DNA from: Sporosarcina sp. JAI121
GTDB lineage: Bacteria; Bacillota; Bacilli; Bacillales_A; Planococcaceae
Length of the DNA stretch: 44,744 nucleotides
Direction: 5' to 3'
NCBI RefSeq assembly: GCF_013408665.1
Contig: NZ_JACCCL010000001.1
Span: forward strand, 651,149 to 695,892
Positions 1 through 8,959 of the stretch are shown piece after piece. The notes beneath the pieces are model-generated. The model saw only the letters and a program-made list of their open reading frames with translations, had not been told where the DNA came from and ran no database searches. Both the position numbers and the translations under genes were made by a program. The stretch's first letter is position 1, and each line of letters begins with the position of its first letter.

Positions 1-411
<411 letters not shown>

Positions 412-610
412 TTTTTCACCCCCTTTCTGTAACATTCTATTCAAGCAATAGATGAGGGGACGGGCAATCAACTACGGGCATAAAATAAGTGTGAATGAAA
501 AGTGAAATAAAGAGCGAGGAATTTCTCTGATAATTATTCATTCTGGCTTTAAAAAGATCTTTTAGTTGAATACACTTACCAAATTTGCAAATGATGCTTT
601 CAAATAAAAA

Positions 611-645
611 AACAACCGCCCGACAAATTGTCTGGGCGGTTGTTT
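611..645. repeat. Left inverted end of IS1182-type relic (stable hairpin)
   Basis: An AACAACCGCCC arm pairs with GGGCGGTTGTT around a short AT loop. It is followed inward (rightward) by CTGTAGACAAA. The same hairpin occurs at 3224-3257, where reading leftward from it gives CTGTAGATAAA. The hairpin plus this short box therefore form facing inverted ends around the IS1182-like transposase relic. The hairpin could also act as a terminator. Confidence 0.6.
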
Positions 646-790
646 GGACTGTAGACAAAAGGACGGGAGATCAATTCGATTTCCAGTCCTCTTTTCTTTT
701 TAGTGTTTGGCTATGTTAAATAACTCTATTGATATTTGACTAAAGCGAATGAAAATTCTCTTATAAGAATATTCATTTGGAGGGCTCGAA

Positions 791-1826
791 ATGAAGTTAA
801 GTGAATTAATAGCAGAAATCAGAAAGTTAAAACCCGTAGAACAGCATCGTCTAAAAGAATTCTTTATTACTTCTCTTTCATCTTCAGCGAGCGAGCCAGT
901 TTTTCAAGAAATAAATGAGCGTAAAAATAAAGATGGTTATACCTGTATTCATTGTAGTTCTAATCAAGTGGTGCGGTTCGGCAAGTATACGGTTAAGGTC
1001 GGTACAAAAGATGTTGAACGCCAACGATACCGTTGTAAAGATTGCAAGAAAACATTTACGGATGTTACGAACACACCACTTTATCGGACTCATAAGCCCA
1101 ATAAATGGATAGAATCCATTATATATATGTTGGAAGGCTATTCCCTCCGTAAATCGGCAGACCTTATCAGAGGCGTACATTTATGTTACCTTGTTCTATT
1201 GGAGACACAAAGTGTTGGCTGCCCTAAAACAAACAGACTTTAATGCATTTTCAGGTATTGTAGAAATGGATGAAACATATTTTCTTTACTCCGAAAAAGG
1301 CAAGCGAAATATTAAAGAACGCAAACCAAGAAAGCGTGGTGTGTCCTCCCGGTTTCGAGGCATAAGTCGCGAACAGGTTTGTGTCCTCATTGCAAAAGCC
1401 CGACAAAAAGCCACTTATTCAGGTGTTCTTGGACGATGGCGGCTTGTTAAGACTCAATTAGACACAGCCATAGGTTCAAAGTTATCACCAGACAACACGC
1501 TCTGCACCGATGCTTGGAGGGCTTTTTCTACCTATGCGAAAAGCAAAGGTATGGAGCATTACCGCTTCAAATCAGACGGAATTGAGCGAGTAAGAGGCAT
1601 ATATCACATCCAAAACGTGAATAACTATCACAGTCGTTTAAAAGGCTGGATACAACGATTTAATGGCGTGGCGACAAAATACCTCGACCATTTTTTGAGT
1701 TGGTTTCAATTTCTCGATATTGTGAAACATAAAAGCGATGAGGGTTCCATAAGCAAGATGATAGTAGAAACTTGTTTACTACCCATTAATGAAACTTATA
1801 ACTCATTGAAAACGTATCGATATTAG
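791..1826 (+). pseudogene. IS1595-family transposase, frameshifted
   Basis: The first part (791 to about 1180) carries a zinc ribbon (CIHC...CKDC) and the typical helix-turn-helix lead-in ending LRKSADLI. The second part carries the DDE-type catalytic core: MDETYF, then TDAWRAFSTY, then an NVNNYHSRLKGWIQRF stretch typical of the ISXO2-like domain. The frame breaks near 1180, where GTACATTTATGTTACC reads correctly as VHYVTLFYWRHK if one T of the TTT is removed. The start at 791 has an upstream GGAGGG. The simplest view is a one-base insertion that inactivated the gene. A sequencing error is possible, and programmed shifting is unlikely because no clear slippery site is present. Confidence 0.8.
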
Positions 1827-1901
1827 GTCTGTTGTTGTTCATCAGACGGAAAGTTTGGTTGAACAAAATTTTCATCAATGTAGATTTTGGGGAGTGAGAT
1901 T

Positions 1902-2303
1902 GTGAGGAAATTATTATTTATGTCTATTATGCTAATTGTATTTTTAATTGTAAGCGGATGTGATGATAACTCTGTAAAACAAATTAAAGCAGATTACTTT
2001 AATATTGGTTTTGGGCAGAGTTTGTACGAGGGATATGACAAAGTAGATAAAGAAACTGTTCAGTCACTTGTGAAGGCTTACAATCATATAGAGTATAGTG
2101 GACAAACAAACGAACAAATTAATTATGAAAAGGCGATAACGATAACATTTATTTACAATGACCAAATTTCAGGTACTTTAGTGATAGATGATAAGGGGAC
2201 TTTTCATCTAAGTGACAGTGCTGAAAATTATCAAATCGAGCCCAATAATGATATTTATGAACAGGCAATAAAAATATATAACGATGTGAAGAAACAATAT
2301 TAA
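1902..2303 (+). CDS. Small lipoprotein, IS1595 passenger gene
   Basis: I start at GTG 1902, which sits just after TGGGGAGTGAG. A TTG at 1887 in the same frame would overlap that ribosome site. The product (~133 aa) begins with a short positive region, a hydrophobic core and a lipobox ending IVSGC, so it should be lipid-anchored on the outer face of the membrane. The rest is acidic and polar, with no motif that I recognise. It lies between the transposase and the right inverted end of the IS and is AT-richer than the chromosomal genes here. It is followed by a terminator at 2375-2404. Confidence 0.65.
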   Translation: MRKLLFMSIMLIVFLIVSGCDDNSVKQIKADYFNIGFGQSLYEGYDKVDKETVQSLVKAYNHIEYSGQTNEQINYEKAITITFIYNDQISGTLVIDDKGTFHLSDSAENYQIEPNNDIYEQAIKIYNDVKKQY

Positions 2304-2374
2304 ATTACCGTGAGAAGGAAGCTATATTGGATTATTAGCCCAATAAAACCCACACTTTACTAGCTGAATACCGC

Positions 2375-2404
2375 AAAAGGACCGTAAATAGGTCCTTTTT
2401 CTTT
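2375..2404 (+). terminator. Rho-independent terminator after the passenger lipoprotein
   Basis: An AAAAGGACC arm pairs with GGTCCTTTTT around a GTAAATA loop, followed by T-rich sequence. Confidence 0.75.
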
Positions 2405-2451
2405 ATTAATGGATTTATCAACAATATTATTTAACAGAGCCTCATGTTTTG

Positions 2452-2993
2452 TTTGCGGCTTCTTAAGATTTTGGGCTTAGAAAGTTAGCATGCGCCTGCA
2501 TAGACAATTTTTTCATCCCTCTAAGGGTTGTCCATCGCATACCATGCATCTCTTTGGCATCGACAAAGACGTGTTCGACCGTCTCTTTGCGCTTGCTTTA
2601 ACACTCTATAAAAGATTTGTTCGAATAGGTCTGTGACTGCAAACGAAGAACATAGTTTTTTCCGAACATAGAGATGTGGAGAACCATTGTGTGGAAACCG
2701 AAGCCCAGAAACCAGCGATATGCCATATTGGTTTCAATTACTTTGATAGTCTGATGCATCAATCGAATGCCGAACGTATATTGAATAATTGTCATCTAAA
2801 TTAATACAACGAGATCGATGCTGGGTCTCCTAAATACGGAATATAGGTCCTCAACCAATGGGTAAATGAAAGAGAAATCAATTGCCGCGTCTAATTTACG
2901 GACCAGATGGTCATGAGGAACTAGCTTCTCAATCGTCAGCATTTCCATCTGCTCCCGTTCATTGATTTGATTCTTCGTCATCATATCCATCAT
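2452..2993 (-). pseudogene. IS1182-family transposase relic
   Basis: Reading leftward from the ATG at 2993, the N-terminus has MLTIEKLVPHDHLVRKLDAA and IDFSFIYPLVEDLYS, hallmarks of IS1182-type transposases. A stop codon (2796-2798) interrupts it after VVLI, where the family reads VVLIK. The same frame then continues with IIQYTFGIR and MAYRWFLGFGFHT to about 2598. The text next jumps to the C-terminal motif (KRKETVEHVFVDAKEMHG, then MRWTTLRGMKKLSMQA) in a shifted frame. About 300 central codons, including most of the catalytic core, are missing. The gene is dead. Confidence 0.8.
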
Positions 2994-3017
2994 CTCATTT
3001 GATATTTAGGAGACATT

Positions 3018-3144
3018 GTTGATTGGAGCGGAGAGCGGCGACTCCTGCGGGAACAGCGCGAGCTGAAGACCCTGGACTGAGCGTAGCGAGGGAAGCGGCT
3101 GAAGCCGTGCCCGCGGAAAGCGTCCGCTCGCAGTGGAAATCAAC
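3018..3144. repeat. Bacillaceae-type structured intergenic repeat
   Basis: A GC-rich, highly palindromic block bounded by GTTGATT and AATCAAC. It contains the familiar segments GGCGACTCCTGCGGGAA, CGTAGCGAGG and GCCCGCGGAAAGCGTCCGC. I recognise near-identical elements as dispersed repeats in many Bacillaceae and Planococcaceae genomes. It lies between the transposase relic and the right end of the IS1182 relic, so it may have inserted into the IS. Confidence 0.7.
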
Positions 3145-3177
3145 TTTTTAGGCTTTATTTCATTGTAAAAGAAAAAT

Positions 3178-3220
3178 GCCTGTAGACAAACACCATAATT
3201 TCTGGAGTTTATCTACAGGC
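3178..3220. other. Long hairpin next to the right IS1182 end
   Basis: GCCTGTAGACAAAC pairs with GTTTATCTACAGGC across about 15 bp with one mismatch. The CTGTAGA box in it is also part of the proposed inverted end of the IS. Confidence 0.55.
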
Positions 3221-3223
3221 TGA

Positions 3224-3257
3224 AAAACCGCCCGACAAATTGTCTGGGCGGTTGTTT
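3224..3257. repeat. Right inverted end of IS1182-type relic (stable hairpin)
   Basis: It carries the same AACCGCCC...GGGCGGTT hairpin as 611-645. Reading leftward into the element gives CTGTAGATAAA, matching CTGTAGACAAA inside the left end. Confidence 0.6.
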
Positions 3258-3332
3258 AGTTGGGTAGACGAATCTGATGAAAATAATTCCTAGATGATAC
3301 GTTATTACATTCGTTAGCCGTTTTGGGTCCCA

Positions 3333-4415
3333 CTACTCACCCAGATTATTCTTCCTAACTTCATCTAAATACTTTTTGTTTTTCAATATGTTGTCATCGT
3401 TCGGTTTGTATTCCCTTGCTAATTCATTATGGTGATAGGCTTTGTCGTATTGTTTCAAGCGATCATATAGAACGCATAATTGAAGATGAGGTAGCCATGT
3501 GGAAAAGGTGGTGTTTTGAAAACTTACCTGTTGATGGTTTTTATAATGAAGCGCCTGACTATACCAATGGATCGCCTCGTCGTTTTTAAATTGTTCCATA
3601 AAGTAATACCCGAGTCGGCAACAGGCTTCTGGCCGGGGAACATCATAGGCAAGGCTTCGTAAGGTGGAACTAAGCTCTTTATTTTTATCATTTAAATTGT
3701 GATAGCAGTCTGCGAGTGTAAAACATGCTCTAATATTGTCTTCGATCCAACCTAATTCCGAATCAAGAAATTCCTCGTAATAAAGGATTGCTTCTTCATA
3801 CTCACAATGATCCACCAGTTCATTGGCATAATAGAAAGTATCTCGTGGTGAAAGTGTTTGCCCCGATTCCAACAACTTTTTATATATCGTGATATTGCGT
3901 TCTGCATCGTGGCTTAAAGGGGAGTGGGTGACTGCTACATCGCTGTCGTATAAATTTCCTGACACGGATAGAAATTCGTGGACTGCTCCTATCCATTTAA
4001 ATCCATTACTTTTTTTGACCAAACGATATCTTCTTAAAAGGGATGTTACATTTCCCTCATGGTCAAAGCTTAAATGATAATTCATTGAAACAGCATCAAT
4101 TGCTGGTTGTAACGATTGTTTCAGCGTTTTGAGCTTTTCCTGATCTACCTCTGTAAAAACATCATCTGCATCAAGCCAAAGAACATAATCCATTGTTGCC
4201 TGTTGGTATGAAAAATTCCTAGCCGCTGAAAAATCATCTATCCACTCAAAATCAAAAATTCGATCGGTGTACTTTCCTACGATTTCTTTCGTCCGGTCAC
4301 TCGATCCAGTGTCTACAATATTGATTTCGTCCACTAATCCGCTAACAGAGTCTAAACATCTCCCTATTACTTCCTCTTCATTTTTAACAATCATACACAA
4401 ACTTATCGTTATCAT
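3333..4415 (-). CDS. Family 2 glycosyltransferase with C-terminal TPR region
   Basis: I start at ATG 4415 because GGAGGG lies just upstream. An in-frame ATG at 4433 has no such site. The 360-aa product opens with the GT2 fold: ISLCMIVKNEEEVIGRCLDS, then VDTGSSDRT, then WLDADD near residues 80-85, whose Asp residues bind the metal and nucleotide sugar. From about residue 190 on, short helical TPR-like repeats follow (ANELVDHCEYEEAILYYEEF, NDEAIHWYSQA, LKQYDKAYHHN). No membrane segment is visible, so it should act in the cytosol. Sugar and acceptor are unknown. GT2-TPR proteins of this kind are common in Bacillales, and some (SunS-like) glycosylate peptides. It stands alone, transcribed away from the gltS-type gene. 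Confidence 0.8.
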   Translation of the reverse strand: MITISLCMIVKNEEEVIGRCLDSVSGLVDEINIVDTGSSDRTKEIVGKYTDRIFDFEWIDDFSAARNFSYQQATMDYVLWLDADDVFTEVDQEKLKTLKQSLQPAIDAVSMNYHLSFDHEGNVTSLLRRYRLVKKSNGFKWIGAVHEFLSVSGNLYDSDVAVTHSPLSHDAERNITIYKKLLESGQTLSPRDTFYYANELVDHCEYEEAILYYEEFLDSELGWIEDNIRACFTLADCYHNLNDKNKELSSTLRSLAYDVPRPEACCRLGYYFMEQFKNDEAIHWYSQALHYKNHQQVSFQNTTFSTWLPHLQLCVLYDRLKQYDKAYHHNELAREYKPNDDNILKNKKYLDEVRKNNLGE

Positions 4416-4712
4416 TTTTATCCCTCCGAGCATTCATTTTATGTATATGCATCAGTTGGAAAAATGTAGAGACATATATAAAGGGATGTATTAAATTTGT
4501 TTTTTAAAAAGTAATTCATAAGTTATATATTGTGAATTCACTAAGTAATTCGGAGTTATCCGTAAAGTTTACGCGGACTTTTAAAAATGTTATCGTAGTG
4601 AAAGTCAATAAAAAATCGTGCTTTTTATATGATCATGTAACCGATTACATAGATACAGAGAAAGGGGCACCAATTTAGCGAAAAATAATGTATAGATGAG
4701 GAGAATAACAAT
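4416..4712. other. Divergent intergenic region
   Basis: An AT-rich stretch of about 300 bases between two divergent genes. It should contain promoters in both directions. I see no strong operator, RNA gene or conserved leader. Confidence 0.5.
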
Positions 4713-6044
4713 ATGAACTTTTCACCATGGGTTTTATTTACGGATATCGGTTTGATATCACTGCTTTTGCTTGCGGGGACGATTATTCGGGCAAAGGTTG
4801 GATTCATTCAGAGAATGTTTTTGCCTGCTAGTATTATAGCCGGGCTTCTTGCTTTAATTTTTGGGCCGAACGGTTTCGGGCTTTTACCGTTTTCAGATCA
4901 AATGGGCACCTATCCGGCGATTTTAATTGCAGTCATTTTCGGAACACTGCCGTTGCTGTCACCGCCGATTGACTGGAATGCTATCAAGACAAGGGTCGGT
5001 AGCATGTGGTCGTACTCCCAGCTGGCTATGGTATTAATGTGGGGCGGAGGATTATTGTTCGCTCTTGTACTGATCAATCCGATTTGGGATGTGCATGACG
5101 GTTTCGGGTTGCTGCTTGCGGCCGGATTTGTAGGAGGTCATGGAACCGCAGCTGCTATCGGTGCAACGTTTGCGCAGAACGGATGGGAAGAAGCAACTTC
5201 TTTAGCAATGACTTCAGCTACTGTAGGGATTATGAGTGCAATCTTGATCGGGATTCTATTTATAAAATGGGGTTCCTCGAAAGGACATACTTCCTTCTTG
5301 GCTTCATTCGATAATTTGCCGAATGAACTTAGAACGGGTTTGATTCCCCCTGAATCAAGAGAGAAATCTGAAACGGATACGGTTTCTTCCATTTCAATAG
5401 ACCCATATGTTTTCCACTTGTCTATCATTACGATTATCGCGATGGGCGGTTATTATCTAAGCCAATTAGGTGCCATGTTATTACCAAGTGTCGTCATACC
5501 GGCATTTTCATTGGCCTTTTTAGTCGGGCTGTTCGTGAAAAAGATCGTGAATGTGACGAACACGGATCAGTATGTAAGTAAAGATGTCGTTTCACGTATC
5601 AGCGGAAGTGCAACGGATATTCTAGTTGCATTCGGAATCGGTTCGATCAGTATATCTGTCGTACTCGATTATGCTATTCCGTTACTCTTGTTGTTCGTGT
5701 TCGGTCTGTTTTATGCATTTGTGTTTTTTGCGATTCTTTCCAAGAAGTTCTTTGCGGATTTCTGGTTTGAAAAAGGAATTTTCACATGGGGCTGGACAAC
5801 TGGTACGGTTGCTATGGGCATGGCACTTCTAAGAATCGTCGACCCGAATTCGGAGAGTAAGACATTGGATGATTACAGTTTGGCGTACATCCCAATTGCG
5901 CCTGTTGAAATTTTGCTTGTCACGTTTGCTCCGATGCTCGTGTTGAATTCACAAGGATTCGTCTTTGTCGGTATCACTTTCGCATTTTCATTCGCCATTT
6001 ATTTACTGGCGATTAAAAATAAATGGTTGAATAAAAAAGCATAA
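4713..6044 (+). CDS. gltS: Sodium/glutamate symporter family protein (GltS-like)
   Basis: This 443-aa, strongly hydrophobic protein has about 10-11 membrane segments. It carries the ESS-family signature GGHGTAAAIG near residue 145 in a hydrophobic hairpin, and a pseudo-repeat in the second half (TTGTVAMGMALL). GltS proteins import glutamate with sodium. The substrate here could differ, so the symbol is tentative. The start is an ATG after GAGGAG with seven bases between. It converges on the CstA-type gene, and the two share a bidirectional terminator at 6043-6094. Confidence 0.85.
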   Translation: MNFSPWVLFTDIGLISLLLLAGTIIRAKVGFIQRMFLPASIIAGLLALIFGPNGFGLLPFSDQMGTYPAILIAVIFGTLPLLSPPIDWNAIKTRVGSMWSYSQLAMVLMWGGGLLFALVLINPIWDVHDGFGLLLAAGFVGGHGTAAAIGATFAQNGWEEATSLAMTSATVGIMSAILIGILFIKWGSSKGHTSFLASFDNLPNELRTGLIPPESREKSETDTVSSISIDPYVFHLSIITIIAMGGYYLSQLGAMLLPSVVIPAFSLAFLVGLFVKKIVNVTNTDQYVSKDVVSRISGSATDILVAFGIGSISISVVLDYAIPLLLLFVFGLFYAFVFFAILSKKFFADFWFEKGIFTWGWTTGTVAMGMALLRIVDPNSESKTLDDYSLAYIPIAPVEILLVTFAPMLVLNSQGFVFVGITFAFSFAIYLLAIKNKWLNKKA

Positions 6045-6094
6045 AAAACAGGATCCTTCGCCGTCAAACGACAGCTGGAGGATCCTGTTTTTTT
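6043..6094. terminator. Bidirectional terminator between gltS-like and cstA-like genes
   Basis: AAAAAACAGGATCC pairs with GGATCCTGTTTTTTT around a partly paired loop. It has A-tract and T-tract on both sides, so it can serve both convergent genes. Confidence 0.9.
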
Positions 6095-6104
6095 GTCGCT
6101 TTAG

Positions 6105-7571
6105 TCAGTTCAGGGATTTACCAAGCCCATCTTCGAAAAGGATTGTAAGTTCTCCCGCTTCGGTTGCGGCAAGTTTTCTTCTGAGACTTATGAAGAAGGC
6201 GAGGACAATTATAAGGGTGATGATGGCGGCGACGGCGTACGATAGGTTCATCGATAAACCGAAACCGATTTGAGCATTCAAGATATAAGTGAAAGTCGTC
6301 ATCGTAATAAAGGTCGCTGGTAACGCAGCAATCCAGTAATTTTTCTTTTGGAGAGCGAGATACATCGCTCCGACCCATAGCGCTATCATTGCTGTTGTCT
6401 GATTAGCCCAAGCGAAGTAGCGCCACAGAATGTTGAAATCCATTTGCGTCAGAACGATGGATATTGCGAACAATGGCAGCGCAATCCATACACGACTGCT
6501 GAATTTTTTTTGCGCGACTCCGATATAATCTGCAATGATCATACGCGCACTGCGGAATGCCGTGTCGCCGGAAGTGATAGGTAGAACGATTACTCCTAGC
6601 ACAGCAATCGTTCCAAAGACAGCACCAAGAGTCGTCATGGAAACTTCTTTAACAATACCAGCTGGGCCGGCAGTCGCAAGCAATGCACTCAAATCAGTGC
6701 CATGGAAAATGGACATAGCCGCTGCAGCCCAAATCATAGCGATAATCGCTTCAGCAATCATCATGCCGTAAAAAATATACCGGCCCTGCGATTCGTTTTT
6801 CGTTGTACGCGAAATGATTGGCGACTGAGTAGCGTGAAAACCGGAAAGAGCACCACACGCAATTGTGATGAACAGGAGCGGGAAAATAGGCAGTTTATCG
6901 GGATGCAGATTTGCAAACGTCAACTCAGGAATAGGATAGCCTTGGATGACGATGGCCCCTCCAATTCCGAGCGCGCTGATTAAGAGTATCAAACCTAGGA
7001 TGGGGTAGATTCTTCCGATGATTTTATCAATCGGCAGTAATGTAGCTAGCAAGTAATAAGCGAAAATAATGGCAACCCAAACACCGACGGTCATCCAGCC
7101 CTTCGTCAAATCTCCTAGCAAGGCGGCTGGTGCGGTTACAAATACGGTACCGACAAGAAGAAGTAAAAGTAAAGCAAAAGCGTTGACGACATGTTTGAAT
7201 ACCTTTCCAAGAAATTGCCCGGCAAGTTCAGGCAAGTGGGCTCCGCGATTCCGCAACGAAATCATTCCGGTCAAGTAGTCATGAACTGCACCGGCGAAAA
7301 TTGCTCCGAACACAATCCAAAGAAAAGCGACAGGACCGTAAAGGGCTCCCATGATCGGTCCGAAGATGGGGCCGACACCCGCGATATTCAGTAGTTGGAT
7401 CAGCGAATTCTTTTGTTTTCCCATAGGCACATAATCTTGACCATCAGCCAGTGTATACGCTGGTGTACTACGCTTTTCTTGCATGCCGAACACTTTCTCA
7501 ACATACTTCCCATACGTGAAATACGCCGCAATCAGGATTGCGATGGATACAAAAAAAGTAATCAATTCCAT
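6105..7571 (-). CDS. cstA: Carbon starvation protein CstA family transporter
   Basis: The 488-aa polytopic membrane protein carries CstA-family motifs: the N-terminal YVPMGKQKNSLIQLLNIAG and GPIFGPIMGALYGP, then AGAVHDYLTGMISLRNRGAH, and FHATQSPIISRTTKNESQGR in the middle. CstA proteins take up peptides or pyruvate when carbon is scarce. At 488 aa it is of the short Firmicutes type rather than the ~700-aa enterobacterial form. The ATG follows AAAGGGGGAATG on the minus strand. No catabolite-control site stood out upstream. Confidence 0.9.
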   Translation of the reverse strand: MELITFFVSIAILIAAYFTYGKYVEKVFGMQEKRSTPAYTLADGQDYVPMGKQKNSLIQLLNIAGVGPIFGPIMGALYGPVAFLWIVFGAIFAGAVHDYLTGMISLRNRGAHLPELAGQFLGKVFKHVVNAFALLLLLLVGTVFVTAPAALLGDLTKGWMTVGVWVAIIFAYYLLATLLPIDKIIGRIYPILGLILLISALGIGGAIVIQGYPIPELTFANLHPDKLPIFPLLFITIACGALSGFHATQSPIISRTTKNESQGRYIFYGMMIAEAIIAMIWAAAAMSIFHGTDLSALLATAGPAGIVKEVSMTTLGAVFGTIAVLGVIVLPITSGDTAFRSARMIIADYIGVAQKKFSSRVWIALPLFAISIVLTQMDFNILWRYFAWANQTTAMIALWVGAMYLALQKKNYWIAALPATFITMTTFTYILNAQIGFGLSMNLSYAVAAIITLIIVLAFFISLRRKLAATEAGELTILFEDGLGKSLN

Positions 7572-7659
7572 TCCCCCTTTTTGGTTGTAGTATCGTGGTG
7601 TTGCAATGGTAGTCGTTGTTGGTCGGATTGGTTCCGGACGGACGATGTCGGCCGGTGCC

Positions 7660-7717
7660 GGTGACAGTCACCAAGTCAAATTGGACACAATTCAGAATAT
7701 TCCTGGTGACTGTCACC
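7660..7717. repeat. REP-like inverted repeat, GGTGACAGTCACC type
   Basis: GGTGACAGTCACCA (7660-7673) and its exact reverse complement (7704-7717) are separated by 30 bases. Each arm is itself an odd-centred palindrome, so several folds are possible. Similar GGTGMCTGTCACC-type palindromes are dispersed in many Bacillaceae genomes. It sits upstream of both the minus-strand CstA gene and the plus-strand orphan gene. Confidence 0.7.
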
Positions 7718-7818
7718 CCATAAAATACTGTATGAATAGTTTAGTTCGGTTATTCAATGGATCACTTTGCTAATATGGTTGTAATGTCAGCAATGAATCT
7801 CAAAAACTATTAAATAAT

Positions 7819-7848
7819 TTGATATTATGTCGAAAAATAGGGTAAAGT
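7819..7848 (+). promoter_or_regulatory. Possible sigma-A promoter for the gene at 7900
   Basis: TTGATA and TAAAGT are separated by about 18 bases, around 50-80 bases upstream of the GTG start. This is a moderate match only. Confidence 0.3.
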
Positions 7849-7899
7849 AGTACTATATTGAAGGGAATTGAGTGGAAATTATATAAACGAGGTGTACGC

Positions 7900-8895
7900 G
7901 TGTTTGTTTCTTCATTGAATAATCAGCAAAATTTTTCCATGCAGGTCCGTGATGCAAACAATACATCGGACAATGCATGGCGCAAAGTATTCGGAAAAGA
8001 GGCGGCTGCAGTGAATCCGCTGGCGGCGGTGAATCACGGACGTAACAATTTGATCCTTGAGGCGATCCGTACGAGTGATTGGTCAAAGTATAATGATTTC
8101 CAGGCTAAACAGCATCCAGCTTGGTACGATAACGTCAATGGTGAAGTTAAACAAAATAAGATGTATTACGGGAATATGATCGATGTGCAAAACCGTTCGT
8201 TGAAAGAAGCTATCCAGTCCGGCGATGAAACGGAAATCGCGAAACGAAATGCAAATTTAGAAGATCTGATTGCCGATTTCAAAAAAGCGCCGGGCGAAGT
8301 GCCGCATGTCCTTACATTCATCACAGATCCTGCCCTTGCTGCAAAGCATGGTATCGGAAAACCTTCCAACGACTGGTACAATTCGCCATACAACAATCAT
8401 CTTGCTGCTTCGCAAGGGCAATTCAAGGAACAGAACTGGTTCGATAATCCATACTTTATCGACAATCCGAAAGAACTGACATTCGCCATGGAAGCCGTAC
8501 AGGAATTCAGACCTGACATCGCAGCAATAGCCGCGAAAATCAATAAAGGGGCATATGAACGAAGTGTGGCATCGACTTCATTCACAACAAAGGCTTCACA
8601 ATCCATCAATGAGAGAACTGTAAAGGAAGAAAGTATGGCAAGTCCATCGAACGGGCAGATTTCGCCGGCCATAACATCGTCAAATCAGGCACAAGTAATG
8701 ACAAAATCGGCTGAGTCTGTCGCAAACGAAGCTGTTACAAGGCAGGCGGAGCAGATAATCCAGCAGTTCAGTACAACGACGCTTGTGGAACAATTATTCA
8801 AACAAAAAGAGCAGTCGGAAACTAAAACAGCGCAGGATTTTTTACTCGATCGACTGGCACGCAATGCCGAACACCGGAAACACCAAGTAGTATGA
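7900..8895 (+). CDS. Hypothetical protein, 331 aa
   Basis: I place the start at GTG 7900, five bases after GAGGTG. An upstream TTG at 7858 lacks a ribosome site. The protein is soluble, with no signal peptide or membrane segment. The first ~200 residues look like a folded domain rich in Trp, Asn and His (SDNAWRKVFG, HPAWYDNVNG, SNDWYNSPYNNHL, NWFDNPYFIDNP). The last ~120 are Ser/Gln/Glu-rich and probably partly disordered. I do not recognise the family. It is a single gene followed 64 bases later by the lipoprotein gene, and possibly shares its transcript. Confidence 0.7.
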   Translation: MFVSSLNNQQNFSMQVRDANNTSDNAWRKVFGKEAAAVNPLAAVNHGRNNLILEAIRTSDWSKYNDFQAKQHPAWYDNVNGEVKQNKMYYGNMIDVQNRSLKEAIQSGDETEIAKRNANLEDLIADFKKAPGEVPHVLTFITDPALAAKHGIGKPSNDWYNSPYNNHLAASQGQFKEQNWFDNPYFIDNPKELTFAMEAVQEFRPDIAAIAAKINKGAYERSVASTSFTTKASQSINERTVKEESMASPSNGQISPAITSSNQAQVMTKSAESVANEAVTRQAEQIIQQFSTTTLVEQLFKQKEQSETKTAQDFLLDRLARNAEHRKHQVV

Positions 8896-8959
8896 GCCTT
8901 ACCGCTCACACTTGTTTTTGTTAGGAAGATACACACTTGAGATAAAGGAGGGGAACCTA

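Larger units (their letters stand above)
709..2441. mobile_element. IS1595-family insertion sequence with passenger gene
   Basis: The left end (from 709, GGCTATGTTAAATAA) and the reverse complement of the right end (to 2441, GGCTCTGTTAAATAA) match at about 21 of 26 positions and share a further TTGATA at the same offset. The 8 bases flanking each side (TAGTGTTT and TCATGTTT) agree at 6 of 8, consistent with a decayed 8-bp target duplication. Inside are a frameshifted ISXO2/IS1595-type transposase and a lipoprotein gene of higher AT content. Some IS1595-family members are known to carry passenger genes. Confidence 0.7.
611..3257. mobile_element. IS1182-family relic, interrupted by an IS1595-family element
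   Basis: The boundaries are two matching hairpins with an inward CTGTAGAYAAA box. Inside are N- and C-terminal fragments of an IS1182-type transposase (minus strand), with the middle lost. If the 709-2441 insertion is removed, the transposase fragment runs on to a tidy C-terminus ending KKPQTKH-stop, using sequence from both sides of the insertion. The IS1595 element therefore landed at the last codons of the older transposase. Removing the insertion leaves about 0.9 kb, much less than a complete element, which fits internal deletion. Confidence 0.6.

Noticed and set aside
437..658. 73-codon minus-strand ORF
   Set aside because: It begins within the IS1182-end hairpin, has no ribosome site, and its product has no recognisable features.
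5138..5428. Antisense ORFs inside gltS-like, cstA-like, aceB and other genes
   Set aside because: They are shadows of strongly supported genes, with no independent start signals.
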